Positions 10,640-23,329 of a stretch of 64,000 nucleotides of DNA are shown piece after piece. Below the pieces are notes generated by a model, which worked only from the letters and a program-made list of their open reading frames with translations, was not told the DNA's origin and searched no databases. Position numbers and translations under genes: made by a program. Origin of the DNA: Malaya genurostris (lineage: Eukaryota; Arthropoda; Insecta; Diptera; Culicidae); NCBI RefSeq assembly GCF_030247185.1, contig NC_080571.1, positions 43,399,502 through 43,463,501 of the forward strand, read 5' to 3'. Positions within the stretch are counted from its first letter, which is position 1; each line of letters opens with the position of its first letter.

Positions 10640-12124
10640 TACACTAAGGTGCATCGCTTTATTGGCGAGTCGAACGTAAACCTCCAAATAATAAAAATTG
10701 TATTATTCATTACATTCATTACATTACAAGTATTTATATAGAAACCAGAGCGCCGAGCTGGCTGACCATAATACACCGAGGTCTCTTTTTACACGGACTC
10801 CGGAATTAGCACGGTTTTTATTACGCGGTTTTCGCAATTAACACGGTTTCTGATGAGAGTTTAGAAAGCACTTTCTCATTTTTTTTAAATTGAAAACAAT
10901 GGATCAGGTTGTCCGTAAGAAAACGATTATGAGAGCTAGTTTAAAATTTGAAAGTTAACAAAAATCATTCGTTCAACAATTCACTGACTGAGTATTGACT
11001 GTTGTTCCATAAAATGATTAATCAGTCTTCAGATCTTCAATCCCGGTCGTAAATTACACGTCAACGCCTCCTTCGCTCAGTTCTAGAGAAATTCGTAGAG
11101 TTGAAGAACTACCGAAGCGAAGCGATTCAATGCGATGTACTGTTTTCGCATCGCATTCTCTCTGACAGGTTTGCTTTGATCAAATGGAACCCCGATCAAA
11201 TGCACATAACAAAATTATAACAAAATTATTTTAACAGTTGTTATTTTTATCTAAATGTGATATGTTGAATTATCTGTACAATATATTCGTCGGTTTATAA
11301 TAACGCACAATATCAACATTATAACACAGTCTGTAACAATTACTTTCAACGTATACTATTAAAGTCAGATATTTATTACAGTTTATCGTCTTGACATCTT
11401 ATATGGAAAGATGGGATAAAACGCACCTTGAGATAAACAAACATATCGCTTTTTTCTTAAATACTACAAAATTATTCAAAATATTGACGCAAATTGCTGA
11501 ATACTGAGGTTATGTTAGGAAACAGCTGATCCCACAAAAATTTTCATGAAATATGTATATGTTACTTACAGTTTTGTTCCAATATAGATCAGATATTTGA
11601 ATTACAATTAGTTACTCTACTCTTATGCCAAGCAAAATTATATAAATTTCGAGAAGAGCAACACTCCGCCATTGATTCCTAAGATTTGAGTATGAATTAT
11701 CGAATTAAAGAATAATCGAGAATAATTCTTACATTTAACAAACGCACTCACTTAAAAAATGTTCACCTATCTGTAATATAAAACCAACATATTTTAGTGA
11801 TGAATTTATGTGTATCGTTCGATTTGTCGTTTTATTGCATTATTATAGTGCAATTGGTAGTCTTTTTACAATTTTCGGAACCCGGGACCGGTTAGAACGA
11901 AGTAAATTTATTTGTTCATCAACATAAATTGACCTATTGCACCAAAAACCTCCATTTACGTTATAATCGGGGGTTGGTAAATCGAATAATGACATAAAAA
12001 GTTTACGTTATTTGGAATTTTCAACTTAAAAAAAGTTTTTCTTATGTAAACGTATTATTGGGTATGTATAATATAATGAATAATTTTGGAACGAAAATCA
12101 TCAGTATTTGCAGGAAAAGGATGT
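10640..12124. other. AT-rich gene-free DNA
   Basis: No ORF or RNA gene is supported. A short dispersed repeat built on the words CACGG and CGCAATTAACACGGTTT lies at about 10786-10852 and recurs near 15853-15885. Otherwise I see only simple AT-rich sequence. Confidence 0.4.
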
Positions 12125-13190
12125 TCTAAATAGCTTCAAAATCCAAGATGGCGACTTCCGGTTCATTGAAATGTCATAAAAACCCTTACAATATGGGTGT
12201 TTTTGGAACAGAATTGATGAGAAGATGTCGTCAAACGGTGTTTAAAGAGGTTCTAAAATCTACGATGGCGACTTCTGGTTTATTGATATTCCTTGGAAAC
12301 CCTTACAGTATGAGTATTTTCGGAACGGAACTGATGAGCAGATGTCGGAAAATTATATTTGAAATGGTTCTGAAATCCAAGATGGTGATTTGGAATACAA
12401 GATAGCGACTTCCGGTTTGTTGTTATTCCTTAAAACCCGTTAAAATATGTGCATTTTAGGAACTGGATTAATAGTTTTCATGGTATATTAAGAGCAATTC
12501 CAATATTTCAAGCTTCTTCATTGAAAATAGATATCATGAGAAAATTTCTAGCTATCTGTCGGGATGAAGTGAATATAGTAAAATGTACATAGGAGATTGG
12601 AAAGCAGAATATAGGTAGATAGAGAGATAAATAATAATCGAGATTCAAGAACAATGAAACCGACGTGAGTTTTGCGATTAGCTTTGAAGAATCAAGATCC
12701 GTTCAATTTCGTTTTTTTCTTATTCTTGAAAAAGTTTTCAACTTTTTGCTTGTGTCAGGTGGATGTTTCACTAATTCTTACCACTTCATCGAAATTTTCC
12801 GACATCTACTCATAACACCCGATCTGAAAATATCAAAATTGTTACGGTTTTTAAAAGATATCAATAAACCGGAAGTCACCATCTTGGAATTTTGAACCAT
12901 TTTAAACATTCGACATCTACATATCCAATGCGTTCCAAAAATACCCATACTGTAAGGGTTTTCAAGGAATATCAAAGTGGCCATCGTAGATTTTAGAACC
13001 TCTTTAAACCCCGTTTGACGACATCTTCTCATCAATTCTGTTCCAAAAACACCCATATTGTAAGGGTTTTTATGACATTTCAGTGAACCGGAAGTCGTTA
13101 TCTTGGATTTCAGAACCACTCCTTACATAATTTTCCGACATCTACTCTTCAAACTTTTTCCAAAAATACTTATATTGTAGTAGTTTCTAT
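12125..13190. repeat. Foldback of a 117-bp minisatellite
   Basis: The left arm (about 12125-12470) holds three tandem units of about 117 bp, each beginning near AAGATGGCGACTTCCGG. The right arm (about 12775-13190) holds the same units in reverse complement, separated by a roughly 300-bp spacer. Because the unit is 39 codons long, open frames run through both arms on opposite strands (12148-12405 plus, 12778-13119 minus) and encode the same peptide repeat. I treat these ORFs as by-products of the period. No terminal duplication was found. Confidence 0.8.
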
Positions 13191-13795
13191 GGAATATAAA
13201 TGAGCCGCAAATCCTTCATATGAATCTAATGTATATTGTATTCAAAAAAATTTCCGTTTGTTTCGACTGATTTAAAGCTATATAAAATTTTCAGTAAGTC
13301 ATATAAAATATATTTATAATACATAGACAAACATTAATTCTTTGTACATCCCGTTTCACATCTATATAACACGCACAATAATTGGATTTAGAAAAATCGA
13401 TCGAATTGATAAAATATGCACTAACATGTTATTAGTGGTATCAGTGGCATGTTATCAACCCTGTAAAAAAATCATTATCGTAAGGGACTGTATAATTACT
13501 TTCACTGCTACGAGTACAAAGAAGAACGAAAATTAGAATGAATAACTATTTTCCTTTATCAATTAAATCATTCAGTTCCAGGAGTAGCCTTTGAAAAATA
13601 TTCAACACGCAATTTAGACAAAGTAGCTATTTTAGTCAATCTGCGATCATGCTTTATCACGTACGCCATTATTTACAGGAATACACAGTTTGAAACAGAC
13701 AAACCAACTTTCAATCTGTAGCGTATTACCATTCAAACATTTCCAGGTTTACACACCCCACGCAAAAACCCGCTTACATGCACACCAATTCTGCA
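13191..13795. other. AT-rich gene-free DNA
   Basis: I find no ORF with recognisable content, no RNA gene and no TIR pair in this stretch. Confidence 0.4.
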
Positions 13796-14180
13796 ATCCG
13801 ACGGATTTGTGAAACGAACGAATCTTCACTTTCGTTCGAGTTCGAATTTTGCATTCTTCATTCCGTTCGACTTGTATGATTCGATCGACTCTCGTTCGGG
13901 AACACTTGAAATTTCGAACACTAACTATCAAAGCTGTCAACACTACTTACACGTTCTATATTATTTATTTTATTCGTTTCTTAGTAAACGAAACCGTCAC
14001 ACTTGTATAAACAAATTAGAACGATTCTAAATCGAACATAAGTAATACGTACGCAAGACGATCGAGTAATGTTCGAAAATTGAACAACTCGAACGAATGA
14101 TATTCGAGTTCATACCCAACTCGAACGGAATGCTGAATCGAAATGGCACATTCGATCGGAGTATTTCGAATCGATCGACG
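13796..14180. repeat. Cluster of CGTTCGA/TCGAACG words, partly inverted
   Basis: The words TTCG, TCGAACG and CGTTCGAG occur many times in 380 bp. CATTCCGTTCGA on the left (near 13858) is mirrored by TCGAACGGAATG on the right (near 14122). It resembles a degenerate inverted repeat or a decayed TIR element rather than coding sequence. Confidence 0.45.
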
Positions 14181-14869
14181 TACAGAATAGGGGGGATGAT
14201 CACTCACTGATTAAAAAGAAGCGGCACAAATAGTGTACGACGATGGAAAGCATCTACATTCAGCTTTATTGTTAAACACCGCTTATCATGTATTGGTGAT
14301 ATTTCCATCCACTCATAGGTAACCTTCACAGTCTCGTGTACTCGAAGTGTGAGTTGGCAATCGCAATCTTCCCGGGTGAAATTTGGTTCTGGTTGTCGGA
14401 TGTTTTTTTTATTTCAAGCAAAATCGCCTAAAGGTATGCAATTGTATGGCACATAAAAATCTATTATTAGAATTGCGCGGTGAAATTTTACGCACCATAA
14501 AATTGGTAATAATAGTTGAATAACCTACATAACAAATTTGGATATAATATTGATATTACCATATAAGGTTTTGTTACAATTTAGTTGTCATCTAAGCCAA
14601 TTTTAGATATAATTTTTGTTATTTTAACAGCTAACCAGCCAAATATAAAACCAATTTTGTTATGTGAAATAAATATCCGAATTTGTTATAAACTTGTTTC
14701 GACCATCTGATCGGAACTAGCTCGCACGCGAGCCTCGACGCTTCACGTGACGCTTTCACTCTGACAGCAACTTTAGATTAATTTGCCGCGGAGGCAAAGC
14801 GTCTCCTAAGTGTTCTAGTTTTAACTTGCCATCCAATGTGTTTTATCAATGATGACTAGACCCTTTTTG
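14181..14869. other. Gene-free DNA
   Basis: Short ORFs only. A slightly GC-richer patch at about 14700-14820 has no recognisable content. Confidence 0.35.
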
Positions 14870-16390
<1,521 letters not shown>

Positions 16391-16620
16391 TTCGAAGGAA
16401 TTCTCGAATTTTCCCTATAACACGGCTCATTAGGCGGCGCACACTTTCTTCGATCATCGTTTTAGCTATCTTATTCCACCAGATCGTCATCTGATTGATG
16501 TCTTCTACAACCTTTCCCTTTGCCTTGAGTCTCCTCTTCATGATTGCCCAGTATTTCTCAATAGGGCCTCAATTGCCCAGTATTTCTCTGCATACCATTC
16601 TTGAACGACTTTGCTGTAAT
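16391..16620 (-). pseudogene. DD37E Tc1/mariner transposase, C-terminal scrap
   Basis: Minus-strand translation gives EKYWAIMKRRLKAKG, then NQMTIWWNKIAK and RRLMSRVIGKIREF, the C-terminal tail typical of mosquito DD37E transposases after the catalytic RPIE motif. Upstream, VQEWYAEKYWAI shows that the stretch between the second Asp region and the final Glu is gone. A 17-bp direct repeat (ATTGCCCAGTATTTCTC at 16543-16559 and 16572-16588) lies at the junction. An extra base also breaks the frame. No ends were identified for this copy. Confidence 0.75.
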
Positions 16621-16848
16621 GACAGCTTGCTTTATTATTAAGTTATTTATATTTCGACAGGAATATTTTATTTTAGGCTAGTTTATTTCCCCTGTAAGGC
16701 AAAGTATTTAGCTATTAAAATCTAGCATACATTATTTTTCCAGCTCCAGTGTAGGAACGATTTAAGTGGTCTATTGATTAAAATCAGGAAAAGATGCGGC
16801 GGAATTGTTTACATTACTCATACGCTTGCAAAGAGTCTTGCTCCTTAA

Positions 16849-18708
16849 TAGGATGAATAAAGGACCTACGATAGGATGAACAAAAATCCTTTGAGATGAA
16901 ATTAGGAGCAGAGTAGTGAACATATCGGAAGTGTTTTCAACTGACTTTTTGAATATTATTTTAATTTTCAAGAAATGTGAATCAATTCTCGTTGTGGAGC
17001 AAGGCGGTCAAGCAGAAATATGAAAAAATCATAGTGATTTTTTTTTAGTCGCTAAATCAGGTTTTGAAGATATCGTCCATACAAATGAGATGAAATAGGA
17101 AGCCCTTTCCCTACGTTGTATTAATCCCAGTGGTAAGTGGTGAATAGAAAACTACAGCGAATTATTCTGGAAAGAAAATGTTATGTAATACAGCGAAAAA
17201 GACCTTCAAGAGGGATTAAGGAGTATCGGGAGATCGAACTTGAAGAACTCGAATGTTGCATAGTGAATAGTTGAAACAAGTAAAAGCCATTACTTTGATG
17301 ATTACTAAAACTGCGTGAGCATTAGTTGAAATCTATTGAGCAATGACATACGAAATCGAAGATTGATTTTTTCTTGTATTTTTGATTTAGCTTTAATTTG
17401 GCATATGCATTCTTTATCAACAAAAGAGACAATTTGCGTCATAAGTTTGCCATGTTTATTCTAGCCTTACTTTTGACTCTAGACTACTTTTTCATCAGAC
17501 CTCGCAGCTGATTCTTAGCGTACAGAATTGTAGCATGGTTAGTACTAAAATCCTTCCAGATCGGCAAATTTGTTGCTAATTAACGGGCGGGTAGGGTCTA
17601 ACACTTTTGAAAAATCATTTATTATTTTCTTTCTATTTTCTGATAGTAAAACATTTCAAGAATATTCTGTGACATTTTGAAGCCTATCGGAATAAAACTC
17701 AGCAAGTTAAGGGTCTTTATATTTGCTTATCTCATACTGCGAAGAAGTAAGAGCTCAGCGCACAGGCCCAAGATTTTTGCTTCGATTGACTTAAAAACTT
17801 GACAAAACATTCTCGAAATGTTTCATTATAACAAATAATAAAGGAAAAAATATGATTTTTTGAAAATGTTAGACCCTACGGGTTCCCTTGAGTAATAAAT
17901 TGTTTTCATTGATATCATAGACAAAAAACTTTAAACGCGTTTTTCTCGAAAGCAGGTTTTGAAAATCCTTGACCATCGTCATTCAAAAACTACTGCACCA
18001 ATTTTTTTCAAATTTTGCACACACTTTCTACATATAAAAAACCAGACCCCAACGTTTTTCTTTTCGTTGTTCATTACTATGGGGAGGTTCTACAGCTACA
18101 AAATGATCAATTTTTTCGTGAAAAATCGCACTTTTGAATTTAAACAACCACCAAATATTCAAAAAAATTTTAAAAAATCAAACAGAAAAACTTTTGCTCT
18201 AACTATGCTGCTTTGATTTGTTCACTTCTGATTAGTCTGCGCTAAGATACAGTGGGCATCGCAAATCATGATTTTTAAGAAGCATCCTCAAAAATACCTC
18301 TTCACCGACTTATTTCTCAATATTTTTCAACGAAAAAATTACAAAATGTTGTTCGAATGATGCTTTTTATTATATAAAATATTTGAATTTATTTTGTTGA
18401 ACGATAGTTCTGAAAAAAGTTCTCGAAAATGATGATTTTTTCATCATCATCATATCGTAATAATCAAAAGAGAAAGTAAACAAAGAGAGGGTCTCATTTG
18501 CAGTTAGGCCCTTTAGTCGTGGGACTATCGAACTGTTGGAAACATTTCATTTGCATAATACTTCTATATTTATATGCTTAGTGGATGATTTTTTTCATTC
18601 ATCATCAAAAAATCGCCTAAAAACACTTCCGATATGTTCACTACTCTGCTCCTAATTTCATCCCAAAGGGTTTTTGTTCATCCTATCGTAGGTCCTTTAT
18701 TCATCCTA
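16849..18708. mobile_element. TTAA-flanked element with roughly 95-bp terminal inverted repeats
   Basis: The left end begins TAGGATGAATAAAGGACC at 16849. The same sequence in reverse complement ends at 18708. Similarity extends for about 95 bp with few differences (including GGAGCAGAGTAGTGAACATA). Both sides are flanked by TTAA (16845-16848 and 18709-18712), the target of piggyBac and Kolobok elements. The 1.86-kb interior has no transposase; its best ORF (17959-18216, 85 residues) is AT-driven and unrecognised. A smaller TIR element is nested inside. Confidence 0.85.
17591..17879. mobile_element. Nested MITE with GTAGGGTCTAACA ends
   Basis: GTAGGGTCTAACACTTTTGA at 17591 is matched by the reverse complement of TGAAAATGTTAGACCCTAC ending at 17879, with further AAAATCAT matching inside. 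No clear target duplication is seen (GGG-like flanks). No ORF. Confidence 0.65.
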
Positions 18709-18789
18709 TTAATTACCAATGGCGACAGCAATCAAAACAAATCATTGCACTATTACACTCTCAGGTTCAAAATGTCAGAATTCGTCTTA

Positions 18790-18985
18790 AGAAGGGCCTA
18801 ATGCCAACTATAAGACAACACACAATACTTTTAGAACCAGGTTTGAATTATTTCGAAGTTTAAAAATTTTTGGGTCGTTTTCGTTACCTTACGTTTTAGA
18901 TTTAAAATTTTACTGTGCAGTTAATTTGTTGAACTTAAAAAAAAACAAAAAGGTATTGTTACTATTTAGGCATTAAGGCCCTTCT
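18790..18985. mobile_element. Small MITE with AGAAGGGCCTTAATGCC-like ends
   Basis: AGAAGGGCCTAATGCC at 18790 is mirrored by GGCATTAAGGCCCTTCT ending at 18985, with one indel between the arms. The element is 196 bp and has no ORF. The flanks are A/T runs, so the target duplication cannot be decided. Confidence 0.6.
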
Positions 18986-19473
18986 AAAAAATACAAAATG
19001 CAGAACCAGAGACGCCATTTATACAGATTTATGAGTATTGTGCCGATTTTTGCGTTCGCATACAGATTTAAATCAGAGTTTATACAGATTTCTTTAATTT
19101 AATACTAATTTGTACAGGTTCATTAAAAGAGAGAGTATCTATTAGAATTTGATAGCAGTGATGAGTTAAAATTTTATTATTCAATGGACAAATCACATGT
19201 TAAAATGGAAATTTTTTAATCAGATATTTGATGATGAACACTGACAAACATTTATATAAAAATTTTAAACCAATTTGAACGGATATTGTTATTGATAAAA
19301 AAGTATTTCCTCGTAGAATATTCGAGTGAGTGTGGCAATGACTTACGGAGATATGAAGAATTATCTTTTAACATCATTTTCTTATAGAAATTTTATTTTA
19401 CTAGTACCTCGACGAATGACCGTAAGGTTAAAACCGAGGGTACATAAAGCAACATAATAATAATATTTTACTA
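18986..19473. other. AT-rich gene-free DNA
   Basis: The word ATACAGATTT is repeated several times at about 19018-19120, suggesting a decayed repeat. The stretch ends in the left copy of the target duplication of the Jockey insertion (19456-19473). Confidence 0.4.
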
Positions 19474-19479
19474 AAACTC

Positions 19480-19855
19480 ACTTTCAAGGATCACATTGAA
19501 GGAATCCAGGCAAAGTGTAATAAATATATTAAATGTTTATATCCTCTTATAAACAGAAATTCTAAGCTCTGTCTAAAAAACAAATTGTTAATTTATAAAC
19601 AAATTTTCAGACCAGCCATGCTTTATGCGGTACCAATTTGGTCAAGCTGTTGTTCCACCAGGAAGAAAACGCTTCAAAGGATTCAGAATAAAATTCTGAA
19701 AATGATTCTGAAGCATCCTCCCTAGTTTAGTACAAATGAGTTACACAGACTCACCAATATAGAACCATTAGATGTAATGTCACATAATATTATGAGCAAA
19801 TTCCGACAAAAATCGATGCAATCTTCAATTGAATCGATTCGCTCTCTGTATTAGT
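19480..19855 (+). pseudogene. Jockey-like reverse transcriptase C-terminus
   Basis: Plus-strand text includes IKCLYPLINRNSKLCLKNKL, IYKQIFRPAMLYAVPIWSSC and TLQRIQNKILKMILKHPP, the thumb and C-terminal region of Jockey-clade RT. A stop replaces the usual Trp just after KHPP (TAG near 19723), then STNELHRLTNIEPLD follows in the same frame. Only about 125 residues are present because of 5' truncation, so it cannot function. Confidence 0.82.
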
Positions 19856-19974
19856 TAGTAAGTTAGTATATAAGTTCCTTTTCCCCATTACACAATACAA
19901 GTAGGTTTAGAATTTTCCCTACACAAAAATCTCAGAATTGCGGAAGCAAATGATGTCTTCATGGTAATAACCAA

Positions 19975-20123
<149 letters not shown>

Positions 20124-20259
20124 CAGGGCTGAAAAGTCACCACTTGTGGCTGAACACCCAATTTAAATCTTAATAATTTAATTTTAACTCATATTCCAAT
20201 AAATAGTTATTTAAAAAAAAAAAAAAAATAAAAAAAAAAAAAATAATAATATTTTACTA

Positions 20260-20881
20260 GTGAAAACAGATAGAGCAGATATAGACTTTCTATGCAAAGC
20301 AATTCATATTTTCTATGAAAATACTGGCATCCCTGTGTACAGCCGATGTAACACATGTTAACATACACTGATAAAAATCGACACGTTGAGCTGAAGTGTT
20401 TTACACTTAATTTCGCTGCATATGACTCGACACTTTAAATGCAAGTGTAAATCACTTCAAATCTTATTTAAGTGGGATTGTATTGAAACCTACAGATATG
20501 ACATTTAAATTCCATAAACCAAACAGCAGATATATTCCAAATGTATTATGTATTTGATCAAGGGGAACGAGTCATTTGAGCCAATTTGATCTGATGATTG
20601 GCTTGACACTTGAATCTTAACTGTCAGAAAAACACATTTAAACTGATGAAACTTCTTAGATTCCAACAATTTTAGACTTAAGTATCATGAAAAATATATT
20701 TTCATAATGAATGCATGTTAATTTATTGTTGGAATGTCATCAGTTAAAAATTAGGCTTCAAATAACACATCAAATATGATATATTCCATAGAAATATTCT
20801 ATACAGATTAGGTGTTTTCGAAGACTGACAAAAACCCTTGCCGTACAGTATGCTGTTGTTCGACGATCCACAATTCCATTG
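20260..20881. other. AT-rich gene-free DNA
   Basis: No gene or clear TIR pair is visible. It ends in CATTG (20877-20881), the left target-site copy of the next element. Confidence 0.4.
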
Positions 20882-20909
20882 CACAGTGGGGAAAAAACGA
20901 TCAAAAACG
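20882..20909 (+). other. Left end: RSS-like heptamer, 12-nt spacer, nonamer
   Basis: Heptamer CACAGTG (20882-20888) equals the V(D)J consensus heptamer. After a 12-nt spacer, TCAAAAACG (20901-20909) matches 7 of 9 positions of the consensus nonamer ACAAAAACC. It would be the transposase binding end, by analogy with Transib. Confidence 0.6.
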
Positions 20910-21737
20910 CGACTTTGCTCAATAATTTTATAAAAACCTAAGCAAATTTTTTCAAAGTTAGTATTTCTTATGCAAATTTTTCCGTAAAATCGATTTATGA
21001 TAGTTAGAAGATCCGAAAAATTCACTATCATGCCCGTTTTGCTCCAATCCCTCTTTTTTTTTTTCTGACTTTACTTCGAAAACTAACTGTGAAACTCAGG
21101 AAAAATTTGACCAATCAGAAGGTATTCCTGATATGCTCATAAGCTATATTAATGGATTGTTTTTAATAAGATTGACCATAAATAACTATATTATGTTTTA
21201 CCCCCAATCATCTTCTTCCATGAATTTACAGAAAAAAAGTTCTACTGATCGGTGTTTGGACCAATATTGGTTAAATAAGACAGTTCTATGTTTCGCATAT
21301 AAACTCAAATAATAATTAACACATCGTCTCCATGATCGCATGCGTCGTGCTACATCGTTTTACCCCAATTTTCCCAAAAAATATAATTTTATGTTGAATT
21401 CAGATTTACAATCCCGAAGCAGATCCTATATGACCTACCAATATTGGTTCATATCACGTACAAAACATCTGTAATTCGATCAAACACAATGGGAATGACA
21501 GTACTAGCCTGTTTAACCCGTTTTACCCCAATTTATTTCATCAGTCGTTTTTCTGGTTAAGCGTTCTTCTGCATACCATAAGCAGGCTGATTGCGGTTGA
21601 TGAAAATCGATTGATATTACGAAGAAAGCCCTAAAAATAAGATTACAGATGGATTCAATGGCCGCATGAATCTTGTTATACCGTTTTACCCCAATTTATC
21701 CTTTAACTGAGTCGTAAGATTCTGCTCCACATTTGGA

Positions 21738-22665
21738 AAATAGTTCGTAATATAAATCGATTTCCATCAACCGCAATCACCCTGCTCTCGGTATGCGAAA
21801 GAAAGTTTAACCAGAAATACGACTTATGATATAAATTGGGGTAAAACGGTATAACAAGATTCGTGCGGTCATTGAATTCATTTGTAATACTATTTTTAGG
21901 GCTTTCTTCGTAATATCAATAAATTTTCATCAACCGCAATCATCCTGCTTTCGGTATGCGAAAGAAAGTTTAACCAGAAATACGACTTATGATATAAATT
22001 GGGGTAAAACGGTATAACAAGATTCGTGCGGTCATTGAATTCATTTGTAATACTATTTTTAGGGCTTTCTTCGTAATATCAATAAATTTTCATCAACCGC
22101 AATCATCCTGCTTTCGGTATGCGAAAGAAAGTTTAACCAGAAATACGACTTATGATATAAATTGGGGTAAAACGGTATAACAAGATTCGTGCGGTCATTG
22201 AATTCATTTGTAATACTATTTTTAGGGCTTTCTTCGTAATATCAATAAATTTTCATCAACCGCAATCATCCTGCTTTCGGTATGCGAAAGAAAGTTTAAC
22301 CAGAAATACGACTTATGATATAAATTGGGGTAAAACGGTATAACAAGATTCGTGCGGTCATTGAATTCATTTGTAATACTATTTTTAGGGCTTTCTTCGT
22401 AATATCAATAAATTTTCATCAACCGCAATCATCCTGCTTTCGGTATGCGAAAGAAAGTTTAACCAGAAATACGACTTATGATATAAATTGGGGTAAAACG
22501 GTATAACAAGATTCGTGCGGTCATTGAATTCATTTGTAATACTATTTTTAGGGCTTTCTTCGTAATATCAATAAATTTTCATCAACCGCAATCATCCTGC
22601 TTTCGGTATGCGAAAGAAAGTTTAACCAGAAATACGACTTATGATATAAATTGGGGTAAAACGGG
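21738..22665. repeat. 163-bp tandem array inside the RSS-like element
   Basis: Unit starts marked by GCTTTCTTCGTAATATC fall at 21901, 22064, 22227, 22390 and 22553, exactly 163 bp apart, and the copies look identical by eye. A diverged unit precedes them at about 21738, and one inverted unit sits at 21536-21700. Each unit contains GGGGTAAAACGG. The uniformity suggests recent amplification. Confidence 0.92.
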
Positions 22666-23103
22666 GTAAACAGGCTAGTACTGTCATTCGCATTGTGTTT
22701 AAATGGATCACAGATGTTTTGCACGTAATATGAACCAATATTGATAGATCGTATTGGATCTGCTTTTGGATTGTAGATCATATTTCAACTGAGTATTATT
22801 ACTAGAAAAGAAAGGGGGTAAAACGGTACAATGAGTTTTCTGCTGTCAATAAAACTATTTGCAATCGATTTGTTAGACTTTTTTACGTCGGAAACACTCT
22901 ATTCGCTCTTCTGCAAGTTCTTCGGTTTCATGTTATATAGTTAAACTTGAATACAATGCAGTATAAAAAGGGTACTTGGGGTAAAATGAACATAATAGCG
23001 TTTCGTGCGGTCCTTCTAAATACATGAAATCGATTTTACTGACCATTTTACACCAAAAAAGTGCTTTTTGGTCAACTGTATCATGCCTCCAAAAAAATCG
23101 TCG

Positions 23104-23131
23104 TGTTTTTGGTCTATTTTTCCCCACTGTG
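23104..23131 (-). other. Right end: RSS-like heptamer, 12-nt spacer, nonamer
   Basis: Read inward on the minus strand, CACAGTG (23131-23125) is followed by a 12-nt spacer and CCAAAAACA (23112-23104), again 7 of 9 matches to the nonamer. The spacing equals that of the left end. Confidence 0.6.
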
Positions 23132-23329
23132 CATTGCCTGAAACACGCTAACACATCGTTTGAATTATCAAAATAAAAATAAAACAGCTAGCAAGTTTAC
23201 CTTATTTTCCTACTATTTGGACACAATCACGAACACTTTCTTTATTTTCCCAGTAAAAACAAAACGAAAAATCACTATCAAACAGTTGCACGAAGACTTT
23301 TGCAGCCATTTTGGACTTCTTGTTTATAT

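Larger units (their letters stand above)
20882..23131. mobile_element. Transib-like non-autonomous element with RSS-like ends and 5-bp TSD
   Basis: Both ends read CACAGTGGGGAAAAA inward and are flanked by identical CATTG (20877-20881 and 23132-23136). A CACWRTG-type terminus with a 5-bp duplication is the Transib signature (the family related to RAG1). No transposase ORF is present. The interior is a diverged palindrome: the left arm (about 21360-21700) carries inverted copies of sequence in the right arm (about 21738-22800), and GGGGTAAAACGG recurs throughout. One arm has expanded into a 163-bp tandem array. It must have moved in trans, if assignment to Transib is right. Confidence 0.75.

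Noticed and set aside
12148..13119. Opposite-strand ORFs encoding the same peptide repeat
   Set aside because: The unit length is a multiple of three and the arms are inverted, so the ORFs follow from the repeat; no independent evidence of coding.
17959..18216. 85-codon ORF in the TTAA element
   Set aside because: AT-driven Phe/Lys/Asn composition, no recognisable motif, and far too short for a transposase.
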